Shown: positions 43,987-54,100 of the stretch, one piece after another | Layout: every line of letters begins with the position of its first letter | How positions within the stretch are numbered: the stretch's first letter is position 1 | Assembly (NCBI RefSeq): GCF_001887595.1 | Contig: NZ_CP017480.1 | Span: 2,880,001-2,944,000, forward strand | DNA: 64,000 bases | Source of the DNA: Luteibacter rhizovicinus DSM 16549 | GTDB lineage: Bacteria > Pseudomonadota > Gammaproteobacteria > Xanthomonadales > Rhodanobacteraceae | Direction of reading: 5' to 3' | Program-made: the position numbers and the translations under genes | The notes under the pieces: model-generated | Databases searched by the model: none | Seen by the model: the letters and a program-made list of their open reading frames with translations, nothing else | What the model was told of the DNA's origin: nothing

Positions 43987-44063
43987 TGGCGCCCGAAGTT
44001 GGACTCGAACCAACGACCCCCTGATTAACAGTCAAGTGCTCTAACCGGCTGAGCTATTCGGGC
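43987..44063 (-). tRNA. tRNA-Asn (GTT)
   Basis: Cloverleaf on the minus strand: acceptor GCCCGAA / TTCGGGC, D arm GCTC, anticodon loop CTGTTAA with anticodon GTT, T loop GTTCGAGTC, discriminator G and encoded CCA. Length 77 nt including CCA. Confidence 0.97.
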
Positions 44064-44075
44064 GGGGAGCTGCGT

Positions 44076-44104
44076 ATTGTCTTTATGTGGGGTGGGGCTG
44101 TCAA
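44076..44104 (-). promoter_or_regulatory. Sigma-70 promoter of tRNA-Asn
   Basis: TTGACA and GACAAT separated by 17 nt on the minus strand, with the -10 ending 12 nt before the tRNA 5' end. Confidence 0.75.
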
Positions 44105-44110
44105 GCGGTC

Positions 44111-44653
44111 TTAACGATTTCGTGAATGTCGCGCAGCGCAGGTGCGTGCGACGTCGGCCGATGCAGGTTCAACGTGGCTATGGCCATTCTTCGCAACAAC
44201 GACCGTGATCGTGGTGGCCGGCTTGCCGCGCAGGCACAGTGCCAGCGTCTGGTTGCCCGGCTTGGCGTGTCTGTCGTCGACAGCATGACGTAAGGCGATT
44301 TCCGTGCGGGTGCCTATGGCGACCGCGGTCAGCCGTGGATCCAGTGCGTCTTCGACGGCCAGGATGTCGCCGGTGCGCCCGTCGCGGCTGATCCAGCCTA
44401 CCCCCCAGTCCGTTTGCCCCGAACACGCGCGGCCGTTTGCGCTGGGGCAGACGACGGTGCCCTGGCCGCGATCGATGGCGGCCGTGCGGGCGTGCTGAAG
44501 GCTGTTCGTCAGGGCGGTGGTCGCCGCGCGAAGCCGATGGCGCGCGATGGCGTCCGAAAGGGATGGCAGGGCCGTGGCGGCGAGCATGCCCGTGATGGCG
44601 AGGACCATGAGGAGCTCGAGCCAGGTGAAGCCGCGACAGGGCGGGCGGGGCAT
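44111..44653 (-). CDS. FimT/GspH-like minor pseudopilin
   Basis: 180-residue prepilin-like protein with the short leader RPPCRG|FTWLELLMVLAITGMLA (mature Glu5 kept) and a GspH/FimT-type globular domain (ALTNSLQHARTAAIDRGQGTVVCPS, WGVGWISRDGRTGD). FimT-type minor pilins can prime type IV pilus assembly and bind DNA in natural transformation. It stands alone between tRNA-Asn and uvrB, away from a minor pilin operon. Confidence 0.88.
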   Translation of the reverse strand: MPRPPCRGFTWLELLMVLAITGMLAATALPSLSDAIARHRLRAATTALTNSLQHARTAAIDRGQGTVVCPSANGRACSGQTDWGVGWISRDGRTGDILAVEDALDPRLTAVAIGTRTEIALRHAVDDRHAKPGNQTLALCLRGKPATTITVVVAKNGHSHVEPASADVARTCAARHSRNR

Positions 44654-44779
44654 GATGGACTCCGAAAGCGGAGTCTGGATCGTGCCTCCGCCCCGAGGCG
44701 GTGGTCTGTGGGTGAATGCCTCACATCCCGTAGGCGTTAGCGCTTTAAACTCGTGCTCCTTGCCAGCATATCGTCAGCC

Positions 44780-46801
44780 ATGACAGATCGCTTCCAGCTC
44801 GCCTCCCCGTTCCAACCCTCCGGTGACCAGCCCGAGGCCATTCGACGGCTTACCGAGGGCTTCGACGCCGGTCTGGCGGCGCAGACCCTGCTCGGTGTGA
44901 CCGGCTCCGGCAAGACGTTCACCATCGCCAACGTGATCGAGAAGATCCAGAAGCCGACCATCGTGCTGGCGCCCAACAAGACGCTGGCCGCGCAGCTCTA
45001 CGGCGAGTTCAAGGAATTCTTCCCGAATAACGCGGTGGAGTATTTCGTCAGCTACTACGACTACTACCAGCCGGAAGCGTATGTGGTCGCCTCGGACACC
45101 TTCATCGAGAAGGACTCGAGCATCAACGACCACATCGAGCAGATGCGACTGGCCGCGACCAAGGCCTTGTTGTCCCGGCGCGATTCGTTGATCGTGGCGA
45201 CGGTGTCGGCCATCTACGGTCTGGGCGATCCGGAGGACTACATGAGCCTCCGTCTGATCCTCTCGCGCGGTGAGCATATCGATCAGCGCGCCCTGATCAA
45301 GCAACTCACCGAACTGCAGTACGTGCGCAATGAGATGGAGCTGCGTCGTGGTACTTACCGGGTGCGCGGCGAGATCGTGGACGTCTTCCCGGCGGAATCG
45401 GAGGCCGAGGCACTGCGCATCGAACTCTTCGATGGCGACGTGGAGAACCTCTCCATTTTCGACCCCCTCACAGGTGAAGTGTTGCGCAAGGTGCCTCGCT
45501 ACACCGTCTACCCGAAGACGCACTATGCGAGCACGCGACAGAGCGTGCTCAATGCCATGGAGACGATCAAGGTCGAGCTCTCCGAGCGCCTCGAGCAGCT
45601 TTACAGGGACAACAAGCTGGTGGAAGCGCAGCGTCTCGAACAGCGCACGCGTTTCGACCTCGAAATGATGGCCGAGGTGGGTTTCTGCCAGGGCATCGAG
45701 AACTATTCGCGGCACATGACGCGACGCGGTCCCGGCGAGCCGCCGCCGACCCTGTTCGACTACCTGCCGCCCGATGCCTTGATGGTGGTCGACGAATCGC
45801 ACGTGACCGTGCCGCAGCTCGGCGCCATGTACAAGGGCGACCGCTCGCGCAAGGAGACGTTGGTCGAGTTCGGCTTCCGTCTTCCCTCGGCGATGGACAA
45901 CCGGCCGCTGCGCTTCGAAGAGTGGGAGCGGCGTGCACCGCGTGCCATCTACGTATCGGCCACGCCGGCGAAATACGAATTGGAGAAGGCCGACGACAAT
46001 GTCGTCGAGCTGGTGGTCCGTCCCACCGGCCTGATCGATCCGGAAGTCGAGGTGCGACCGGTGCGCACCCAGGTGGACGATCTGCTCGGCGAAATTCGCT
46101 TGCGCGTCGCCATGGGCGACCGCGTGCTGGTGACGACCCTGACCAAGCGTATGTCGGAGAACCTCACCGACTATCTCTCCGAGCATGATGTGAAGGTGCG
46201 CTACTTGCATTCGGACATCGATACCGTCGAGCGTACGGAGATCATCCGCGACCTCAGGCTGGGCGAATTCGACGTGCTGGTAGGTATCAACCTGTTGCGC
46301 GAAGGCCTGGACATGCCCGAGGTGTCACTCGTGGCGATCCTGGATGCGGACAAGGAGGGTTTCCTGCGTTCGAACCGCTCGCTGATCCAGACCATCGGAC
46401 GCGCGGCGCGTAACGTCCGCGGCAAGGCCATTCTCTACGCCGACGAGATCACCGGGTCGATGAAGATCGCCATGGAAGAAACGGCGCGCCGTCGCGAGAA
46501 GCAGATCGAATACAACGCGGCCCATGGGATCACCCCGACGACCGTGGTACGGCGTATCGCCGACATCATGGAGGGCGCTCGTTCCGATTTCGGTTCGCGT
46601 GGCAAGGGCAAGCGCGGCAAGGAGGCGAAAAAGGTCGCCGAGGAGGCCGCGGACTACGGGTCGCTCACGCCGGAGCAGGTCGGCTCGACGATCAAGAAGC
46701 TCGAGACGAAGATGTACAAGCATGCCCAGAACCTCGAATTCGAGGAGGCTGGCAAGATCCGCGACGAGATCCACCGTCTGAGGGAGCGGGCCCTGCGCTA
46801 G
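44780..46801 (+). CDS. uvrB: UvrABC system protein B
   Basis: 673-residue UvrB, the helicase-like damage-verification subunit of nucleotide excision repair. Walker [10 protein letters not shown], beta-hairpin region [15 protein letters not shown]-like D-E-S-H, motif [17 protein letters not shown], and a C-terminal UVR domain ([33 protein letters not shown]). ATG 44780 matches the family start. No clear SOS box was seen upstream. Confidence 0.97.
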   Translation: MTDRFQLASPFQPSGDQPEAIRRLTEGFDAGLAAQTLLGVTGSGKTFTIANVIEKIQKPTIVLAPNKTLAAQLYGEFKEFFPNNAVEYFVSYYDYYQPEAYVVASDTFIEKDSSINDHIEQMRLAATKALLSRRDSLIVATVSAIYGLGDPEDYMSLRLILSRGEHIDQRALIKQLTELQYVRNEMELRRGTYRVRGEIVDVFPAESEAEALRIELFDGDVENLSIFDPLTGEVLRKVPRYTVYPKTHYASTRQSVLNAMETIKVELSERLEQLYRDNKLVEAQRLEQRTRFDLEMMAEVGFCQGIENYSRHMTRRGPGEPPPTLFDYLPPDALMVVDESHVTVPQLGAMYKGDRSRKETLVEFGFRLPSAMDNRPLRFEEWERRAPRAIYVSATPAKYELEKADDNVVELVVRPTGLIDPEVEVRPVRTQVDDLLGEIRLRVAMGDRVLVTTLTKRMSENLTDYLSEHDVKVRYLHSDIDTVERTEIIRDLRLGEFDVLVGINLLREGLDMPEVSLVAILDADKEGFLRSNRSLIQTIGRAARNVRGKAILYADEITGSMKIAMEETARRREKQIEYNAAHGITPTTVVRRIADIMEGARSDFGSRGKGKRGKEAKKVAEEAADYGSLTPEQVGSTIKKLETKMYKHAQNLEFEEAGKIRDEIHRLRERALR

Positions 46802-46843
46802 GGCCGCTACCGGGCGCCACGGAAAAAAATCTGTCGCGCCCTC

Positions 46844-46872
46844 TTGCAGACCCCGCCGGGCGCCGGTAAACT
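46844..46872 (+). promoter_or_regulatory. Sigma-70 promoter of tRNA-Val
   Basis: TTGCAG and TAAACT separated by 17 nt; the -10 ends 12 nt before the tRNA. Confidence 0.7.
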
Positions 46873-46884
46873 GCGCAGCTCTTC

Positions 46885-46959
46885 GGGCGGTTAGCTCAGC
46901 GGTAGAGCACTACCTTGACATGGTAGGGGTCACAAGTTCGATCCTTGTACCGCCCACCA
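46885..46959 (+). tRNA. tRNA-Val (GAC)
   Basis: Acceptor GGGCGGT / ACCGCCC, D arm GCTC, anticodon stem CTACC / GGTAG with loop TTGACAT and anticodon GAC, T loop GTTCGATCC, encoded CCA. Length 75 nt. Confidence 0.97.
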
Positions 46960-46998
46960 CTTTTCCCTAGTGCGGAAAGTGGCTTGAAGACACCGATT

Positions 46999-47024
46999 AA
47001 GGAGCCTCTCAGGGCTCCTTTTTT
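46999..47024 (+). terminator. Intrinsic terminator after tRNA-Val
   Basis: AAGGAGCC / GGCTCCTT stem with TCTCAG loop followed by TTTT, 40 nt after the tRNA. Confidence 0.85.
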
Positions 47025-47197
47025 ATTGCCTGTCGCTTGGGTAAATGCCCCGGCACTGACACGCAACCGCGTTCCTCGCGCGCGACATCATGACTCGGTC
47101 GGAATTCTCGTGTTCGCCCTGAGACCGGGCTCTTGTGCCGCAGGCCACCCAAGTCTCGACCCGCTACACTCACCGCTTTCCCGATGGAGCGGCGTGC
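47025..47197. other. Non-coding interval before the HemJ-like gene
   Basis: No gene or strong regulatory motif recognised between the tRNA-Val terminator and the GTG at 47198. Confidence 0.4.
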
Positions 47198-47620
47198 GTG
47201 GCCTATCTACTGATCAAATCCCTGCACATCGTGTTCGTCATCGCCTGGATGGCGACGGTGTTCTACCTGCCGCGCATCCTGGTGAACATCGCCGAAGCGA
47301 CCGGCGAGCCGCCTGCGGTGAAGGCGCGACTCGAATTGATGGGGCGTCGGTTGTACAAGTTCGGCCACAGCATGTTCGGCATGGCCCTCGTGTTCGGCCT
47401 CATCCTCTGGTTTTACTTCCACATCAGCGGCGGCTGGCTGCATGCCAAGCTGGCATTGGTGGCGGTGATGCTCGCCTACTTCATCTGGTCGGGCCGGGCT
47501 CTGAAACGCAGCATCGCCGGTGGCGCGCTGCCTTCGTCGAAGGCACTGCGCATCGGTAATGAGCTGCCCGTGCTGGTCCTGCTTGCCATCGTCTATCTCG
47601 TCGTCGCCAAGCCGTTCTGA
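47198..47620 (+). CDS. HemJ/CopD-family membrane protein
   Basis: 140-residue protein with four helices. The N-terminus L-L-I-K-S-L-H-I-V-F-V-I-A-W-M-A-T-V-F-Y-L-P-R matches the HemJ (UPF0093) signature with its conserved His and the FYLPR motif, followed by GRRLYKFGH. HemJ is the haem-dependent protoporphyrinogen IX oxidase found where hemG and hemY are absent. GTG 47198 is chosen because GGAG lies 8 nt upstream. The CopD label is possible for related members. Confidence 0.8.
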   Translation: MAYLLIKSLHIVFVIAWMATVFYLPRILVNIAEATGEPPAVKARLELMGRRLYKFGHSMFGMALVFGLILWFYFHISGGWLHAKLALVAVMLAYFIWSGRALKRSIAGGALPSSKALRIGNELPVLVLLAIVYLVVAKPF

Positions 47621-47687
47621 GGTCTCGCCCCCTGCGACCCGGATCGGTCATGATCGGCACTGACCTCATGGATACGGGAGCCGCCGG

Positions 47688-50600
47688 TTGAGCGACAGGA
47701 ACGACATCGCGCCAGGTCTCATGGTGCTGCACGGCAACCGGCTCGAAGAGCTGCGCGATGTCCTTGTCGCCTGGTTGCGGCGGGCGCCGCTGGAACCGCT
47801 CGAGGACGAATGGGTCCTGGTGCAGTCCAACGGCATCGCGCAGTGGTTTCGGCTGGCGCTGGCGCGCGCGGTCGACGACGGCGGCCTGGGTATCGCCGCA
47901 GCGGTCAAGGTCGAGTTGCCCGGTCGCTTCCTGTGGGTGGCCTATCGCGCCGTGCTCGGACGCGACGCGGTACCTCCCGAATCGCCTTTCGACAAATCCC
48001 GTCTGGTCTGGCGCCTGATGCGTCTCTTGCCGTCGGTAGCCCGTGAACCTGTCTTCGAACCGCTCGCTGCCTTCCTCGGTGCGGACGGTGATGCACGGAA
48101 ATGTCACCAGCTCGCCGAGCGTCTGGCCGACCTCTACGACCAGTACCAGGTCTATCGCGCGGACTGGCTCGACGACTGGGCCGACGGGCGTGACGTGCTG
48201 CGCGACGCCCGTGGCGGTGCGCCCGCCATGGCTGCCGCGGATCGTTGGCAGGCGGCATTGTGGCGGCGCCTGCTGGAGGATGTCGGCGTAGTCGAGGCCG
48301 ACGGGCACCGCGCCGCCGTCCACGCGCGCTTTCTGCGTGCGGTGGCCGGGCTGACCGGGCGCCCCAAGGCGCTGCCGCGCCGTATCGTGGTTTTCGGCAT
48401 GTCGTCGCTGCCTCGGCAGACGCTGGAGGCCTTGTCCGCGCTGGCGCGCTGGTCGCAGGTCGTGCTGGTGGTGATGAATCCCTGCCGGCACTACTGGGCG
48501 GACATCGTCGACGACCGGGAGCTGCTTCGCGCCGAGCGCCGTCGTCAGGCAGCGAAGCCGGGCATGCCGCTGGCGTTGTCCGATGACGACATGCATCTGC
48601 ACGCCAATCCGCTGCTGGCCGCGTGGGGCAAGCAGGGGCGTGACTACATCCGCCTGCTCGACGAGTTCGATCACCCCGAAAGTTACCGCGAGCGTTTCGA
48701 TGCCTGGGACCAGCGCATCGACCTCTTCGCCGAGCCGACCTCCACGGATCTCCTCGGGCAGGTCCAGGCCGCCATTCTCGACCTCGAGCCACTGCCCGCG
48801 ACGCCGCAACCGATCGAGCCTGGCGACACCTCCATCGTCTTTCACGTGGCGCATGGGCCGCAGCGCGAAGTCGAGATCCTGCACGACCAGTTGCTGGCGC
48901 GATTCGAGGCCTCCGCGCAGGCGGGCGATCCCATCCTGCCGCGCGATGTCATCGTCATGGTGCCGGACATCGAGACCTACGGTCCGCATATCGACGCCGT
49001 GTTCGGTCGCGTACCGCGTGACGATCCGCGCTTCATTCCTTACAGCGTGGCCGACCGTGCGGCCCGTGGCACGGTGCCCGTGGTGATGGCACTCGATGTC
49101 TTGCTCGGCATGACCGAATCGCGTTTCGGCGCTGGCGAGATGGCCGATCTTCTGGACGTCCCTGCTGTGCGCGCACGTTTCGGGCTCGCGGAAGACGATC
49201 TGCCCCTGCTGCACCGCTGGATCGAGGGTGCGGGTATTCGTTGGGGGCTCGATGCCGCACAACGCGCCTCGCTCGACCTGCCGGCCCTCGAGCAGAACAC
49301 CTGGGCCTTCGGTCTGCGCCGCATGCTGCTCGGCTATGCCGTGGGTGCGGGCGACGCCTGGAGCGAGATCGAACCCTACCCCGAGGTGGGTGGCCTGGAT
49401 GCGAGCCTGGTCGGGCCACTGGCCGACCTGCTCGAGCGCCTTGGCGACCATTGGCTCGCCCTGCGCGAGCCCGCCTCCGCGACGGAGTGGGGTGTACGGT
49501 TGCGCCGCCTCCTGCGTGATTTCTTTCAGGGCGCGGAACCTGATGACGACATGCGCATCGAACGCCTTCTCGACGGACTCGACGCCTGGGAGCGTGCCTG
49601 CGTGGAAGCCGCCTTCGACGAGGCCTTGCCGATCGAGGTCGTGCGCGAAGCGTGGCTCGGTCAGTTCGACCAGGGCGGTCTTTCCAAGCGATTCCTCGCC
49701 GGCGCAGTGAGCTTCGGCACGCTGATGCCGATGCGCGCCATTCCGTTCCGCCTGGTCTGCCTTCTGGGCATGAACGATGGCGACTATCCGCGCGCGCGGC
49801 CGCCGATGGACTTCGACCTGATGTCCCGGCAGGGCGCGTGGCGGCCGGGCGATCGCTCGCGTCGCGAAGACGATCGCTACCTGTTCCTCGAAGCCTTGCT
49901 TTCGGCGCGCGACGCTCTTCACATCGGCTGGGTGGGGCGCAGCGCGCGCGACAACGCCGAACGCGCGCCGTCGGTGTTGGTCGGTCAGTTGCGCGACTAT
50001 CTTGCGGCGGCGTGGCAAGGGCAGGGTGGCGCCGACCTGTTGCATGGCCTGACGGTCGAGCATCCGCTCCAGCCCTTCAGTCGTGCGTACTTTCGCGGTG
50101 AGGATGCACGGTTGTTCACCTACGCGCGTGAGTGGCGTCAGGCCCATGATGGCGTCGAGCGGGCCGAAGAAGCCGGCTTGGTCGCTGTCACGGTCGACCG
50201 TCCGATCGGGCTCGGTGTCCTGCGTCGCTTCCTCCGCCATCCGGTGCGCGAGTTCTTCCAGGCACGCCTGGGCGTGCGTTTCGACGCCGTCGATCCCGGC
50301 GGCGACGACCGTGAACCGTTCGCCGTCGACAGCCTGGGCCGGTTCGCGATGGCGGATTCGCTACTGCGTGCCGCCTTGCGTAGCGAAGGCAGTGCGACCG
50401 CGGCGATCGGCGACGCCGCCGCGAAGCTGCAGCGTAGCGGTGCCCTGCCGATGGGCGGTTTCGCGGCGCCGGTGCGCACGGATATCGAGGCTGTCGCCGC
50501 GGCGGTTTACGGTCGCTTCGTCGTGGAGCGGCGCGCCTGGCCGCACGAGGCGGGCAAGCGTGAGATCCGTCTCGACGTCGAAGGTGTCGCCCTCGAGGAC

Positions 50601-51113
50601 TGGCTCGCCGATCTTCGCGGCGACGACCAGGGGCGGCTGGCGGCGTTCCTTCTGTCGCCCTCCAACGTGCTGGATGCCGACGGTGCGCCGCGCGCGCATC
50701 GCCTCGTCATGCCCTGGGTCGACCATCTCGTCGCACAGGCGGCCGGTCTGTCCGTGGTCACGCGCTACATTGGACCGGATGCCACGATCGTTCTCGATCC
50801 GCTGGCGGCGGATGAGGCTATGGCGATGCTGGTCACCTTGCTGCGCGCCTGGCGCGACGGTATGGCGGCGCCGCAGCCCATCGCGGTGAAAACGGCGCTC
50901 GCCTGGCTCAATGCCCGCTCGGTCGACGAGGCGCCGCAAACCGCGCGTGCCACCTACGAAGCCACGCACGATCGTGCGCACGGGGAAATCGATGGCGACC
51001 CTTATCTGCTTCGCGCCTTCCCCGATTTCGCCTCCCTGATGCACGCCGGTTTCGTCGATTGCCTCACGCCGTATCGCGATTTCCTCGGCGCCTTACGCGT
51101 GGAGGTGTCGTGA
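47688..51113 (+). CDS. recC: Exodeoxyribonuclease V subunit gamma (RecC)
   Basis: 1141-residue RecC, which splits the duplex and recognises Chi within RecBCD. Family features: LVLHGN-like MVLHGNRLEEL near the N-terminus, E-W-V-L-V-Q-S-N-G-I-A-Q-W, P-R-R-I-V-V-F-G-M-S-S-L-P, and F-R-L-V-C-L-L-G-M-N-D-G-D-Y-P-R. The start is TTG 47688 with GGGAG 7 nt upstream; ATG 47721 is an alternative. First gene of recCBD. Confidence 0.95.
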   Translation: MSDRNDIAPGLMVLHGNRLEELRDVLVAWLRRAPLEPLEDEWVLVQSNGIAQWFRLALARAVDDGGLGIAAAVKVELPGRFLWVAYRAVLGRDAVPPESPFDKSRLVWRLMRLLPSVAREPVFEPLAAFLGADGDARKCHQLAERLADLYDQYQVYRADWLDDWADGRDVLRDARGGAPAMAAADRWQAALWRRLLEDVGVVEADGHRAAVHARFLRAVAGLTGRPKALPRRIVVFGMSSLPRQTLEALSALARWSQVVLVVMNPCRHYWADIVDDRELLRAERRRQAAKPGMPLALSDDDMHLHANPLLAAWGKQGRDYIRLLDEFDHPESYRERFDAWDQRIDLFAEPTSTDLLGQVQAAILDLEPLPATPQPIEPGDTSIVFHVAHGPQREVEILHDQLLARFEASAQAGDPILPRDVIVMVPDIETYGPHIDAVFGRVPRDDPRFIPYSVADRAARGTVPVVMALDVLLGMTESRFGAGEMADLLDVPAVRARFGLAEDDLPLLHRWIEGAGIRWGLDAAQRASLDLPALEQNTWAFGLRRMLLGYAVGAGDAWSEIEPYPEVGGLDASLVGPLADLLERLGDHWLALREPASATEWGVRLRRLLRDFFQGAEPDDDMRIERLLDGLDAWERACVEAAFDEALPIEVVREAWLGQFDQGGLSKRFLAGAVSFGTLMPMRAIPFRLVCLLGMNDGDYPRARPPMDFDLMSRQGAWRPGDRSRREDDRYLFLEALLSARDALHIGWVGRSARDNAERAPSVLVGQLRDYLAAAWQGQGGADLLHGLTVEHPLQPFSRAYFRGEDARLFTYAREWRQAHDGVERAEEAGLVAVTVDRPIGLGVLRRFLRHPVREFFQARLGVRFDAVDPGGDDREPFAVDSLGRFAMADSLLRAALRSEGSATAAIGDAAAKLQRSGALPMGGFAAPVRTDIEAVAAAVYGRFVVERRAWPHEAGKREIRLDVEGVALEDWLADLRGDDQGRLAAFLLSPSNVLDADGAPRAHRLVMPWVDHLVAQAAGLSVVTRYIGPDATIVLDPLAADEAMAMLVTLLRAWRDGMAAPQPIAVKTALAWLNARSVDEAPQTARATYEATHDRAHGEIDGDPYLLRAFPDFASLMHAGFVDCLTPYRDFLGALRVEVS

Positions 51114-54100
51114 GTACCGCCATGGAACCGTTGCGGCCGCTGTCCATGCCCTTGTCCGGTATTCGCCTGATCGAAGCGAGCGCGGGTACGGGCAAGACCT
51201 GGACGATCGCGGCGCTCTACGTGCGTGCCGTGCTCGGCCAGGGCGTGGCGCAGCCTTTGCTGCCGCCGAACATCCTCGTGGTGACCTTTACCGAGGCGGC
51301 GACGCAGGAATTGCGCGAGCGAATTCGCGCGCGCCTGGTCGACACAGCGCGCGCGTTTCGTGCGGGCGAGTCGCCCGATGCCTTCCTTGCCGAGTTGCTG
51401 GCGTCGTATCCGGCGTCGGCTCATGCAGCGTGCGCGCGCCGTGTCGAGCAGGCGGCACAGTGGATGGACGAGGCCGCCATCTTCACGATTCACGGCTGGA
51501 GCCAACGCATGCTGAGCCAGCACGCGTTCGGTAGTGGCCATGCCTTCGTACAGACGCTGGAGCCCGACGAAAGCGAGCTGCTGGCCGATTGCGTGCGCGA
51601 CTACTGGCGCCAGGCGTTCTATCCACTGGACGCGCGCCAGGTGGCGGCCGTGCTGGCGGAGTGGAAAACGCCGGACGCGTTGATCCAGACACTTCGACCG
51701 CTTCTGTCGGGCGGCGAGACGACCTTGCGTGTCAATGGCCAGGCCCTGGACAAAGCCGATGTCGGCGCTCTGTTTACCGCCTTGCGCGCCTGGGAGGACG
51801 AAGACGCCAGCCGGCTGGCCGCCGCACGCGAGGCGTGGATGGGTGACGTCGAACGGATCGAGACCCTGCTGCGCGATGCCGTGCGTACCAAGGCGCTGAA
51901 GAACAATATCCACCAGCCCGCGTCACTCGAGCGCAATCTGGCAGGCGTCCGTCATTGGCTCGAAACCGGCGAAGCAGGTGCTGTCGATGTCGGTCGTTAT
52001 GGGTCCGCGCGCCTGGAAGGGGCGACGAGCAAGGGCAATAGCCGGCCCGAGCACCCCGCCTTCGGGGCGGTCGGGCATTGGAGCGAGTGGCAGGCGGGGA
52101 AGCCCGCGATTCGGTTCGCGATCCTCGCCGATGCCGTCGAGCGCGTGCGCGAACGCTTCGCCGCGCAGAAGCGCCGGCGTGCCCAGATCGGCTTCGACGA
52201 CCTGCTGTCCCGGCTCGACCGGGCGCTGGTGTCGGCCTCGGGCGTCGAGCTCGCGGAAACCATCCGGCGACAGTATCCACTGGCGCTTATCGACGAATTC
52301 CAGGATACCGATCCACTCCAGTACCGGATTTTCCGCGCGGTCTACGCCGCGAATCCGGACGTGGGTCTATTGCTGATCGGTGATCCTAAGCAGGCGATCT
52401 ATGCGTTTCGCGGCGCGGATATCCATACGTATCTTTCCGCGCGTGGCGAGGCCGAGGCACCGCACTACAGCCTGGATACCAATCATCGGTCCAGTGCGGG
52501 CATGGTCGCCGCCGTCAACGCGATGTTCGCCCGCGCCGAGGGGCATCCGACCGGCGCCTTCCATTTTGCCGGCCAGGGATTGCCCTTCCATAGCGTCCAG
52601 GCGCGCGGAAGGGCCGAGCGCTTCATCGTCGACGATGACGACCAGCCCGCCTTGCAGATCTGGCTGCTCGACGACGAGGGGCCGGTCGGCGTGCGCACGT
52701 ACCGCGAGCAGATGGCAGAGGCCTGCGCGACGGAGATCGTTCGCCTGCTCGAAGCGGCGAAACAAGGACGGACGGGATTCGCGCAGGGCGGCTCGGTCAC
52801 CGCGCTGAAGCCCGCCGATATGGCAGTCCTCGTCCGCAGCCACAACGAAGCGTCGGAAGTCCGTGCGGCGCTGTCGGCCCGTCGCGTCCGCAGTGTCTTC
52901 TTGTCCGATCGGGACTCGGTGCTGGAAAGTATCGAGGCGCACGACGTGCTGCTCTGGCTGCGCGCCGTTGCCGAGCCGTCGTCGGATACCGCGATGCGGG
53001 CGGCGCTCGCGACGCGCACGCTCTATCTGGGTTATGGCGAACTCGAGCAGCTGAATGTCGACGAGCGCCACTGGGAGCGACGCGGCCAGCAACTGTTCGA
53101 ACTGCGTGAAACCTGGCGACGTGCCGGCGTACTGGCAATGCTGCATCGCTTCCTGCATATCTTCGCGCTTCCGGCGCGCCTGCTTGGGCAGGCCGGTGGC
53201 GAACGGGCCTTGACCAACCTCCTGCATCTCGCCGAATTGCTTCAGCAGGCAGCCTCGACCATTGAGGGCGAACAGGCCTTGATCCGTCATCTTGCCGAGC
53301 GCATCGACGATGCGGCCAGCCACACGGGCGAGGATCAGATCGTCCGCCTGGAGAGTGACGATGACCTGGTCAAGGTCGTGACGATTCACAAGTCCAAGGG
53401 CCTGGAGTACCCGCTGGTGTTCCTGCCCTTCGTCTGCGCGAGCGGCGGGACGCGATCGGGGCAGGGTTATCGGTATCACGACGGCAGCGGCGCGCAACTC
53501 GAGCTGCTTTCGTCAGGCCACGAGGCGGCTGGCGACTCCGTGCGCGAGGCGAAGGACGCCGCCGAACGTGCGGCCTTGCAGGAGGATCTGCGCCTGCTCT
53601 ACGTGGCGATGACGCGTGCGCGCCATGCCACCTGGCTAGGCGTGGCGCCGGTTTGCTACAACGCCGCGAAGAAGCCGCAGGTCCACCGCTCCGCCTTCGG
53701 GTATCTGCTCAGCGGCGGCCAGGAAATCGACAACGGTGCGATCGAAGGTCTGCTGCGCGCCATGGCGCAGGGCGAGCCGGCGATCAGCATCGACTATATG
53801 CCGGCGCCCGACGAGCGCATCTACGTAGCGCCCATGCGCGACGAGCGACCCCTGCCGGCGCGCGAAGCCCGCCTGGCGAAGGCCGAGCCGTGGTGGATCG
53901 CGAGCTACAGCGCCTTACGCTATGCCGATAGCGATGTCGCCGCGCCCGAGACGGCGTCGGACGATGTGATCGTCGAGTACGCCGGTGAAGTAGCGGCGGC
54001 ATCCGCCGATGCCGCGACCATCCACGCTTTCGAGCGCGGCGCGGAGGCCGGCACCTTCCTGCACGATCTGCTCGAATGGATCGCCGAGGAAGGCTTTGCC

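Noticed and set aside
44653..44780. LexA (SOS) box upstream of uvrB
   Set aside because: No CTG-N10-CAG or Xanthomonas-type TTAG-N-rich palindrome could be identified in the 127-nt interval.
47481..50240. 919-codon minus-strand ORF antisense to the HemJ-like gene and recC
   Set aside because: Antisense shadow of recC, which carries conserved motifs; the product resembles no family.
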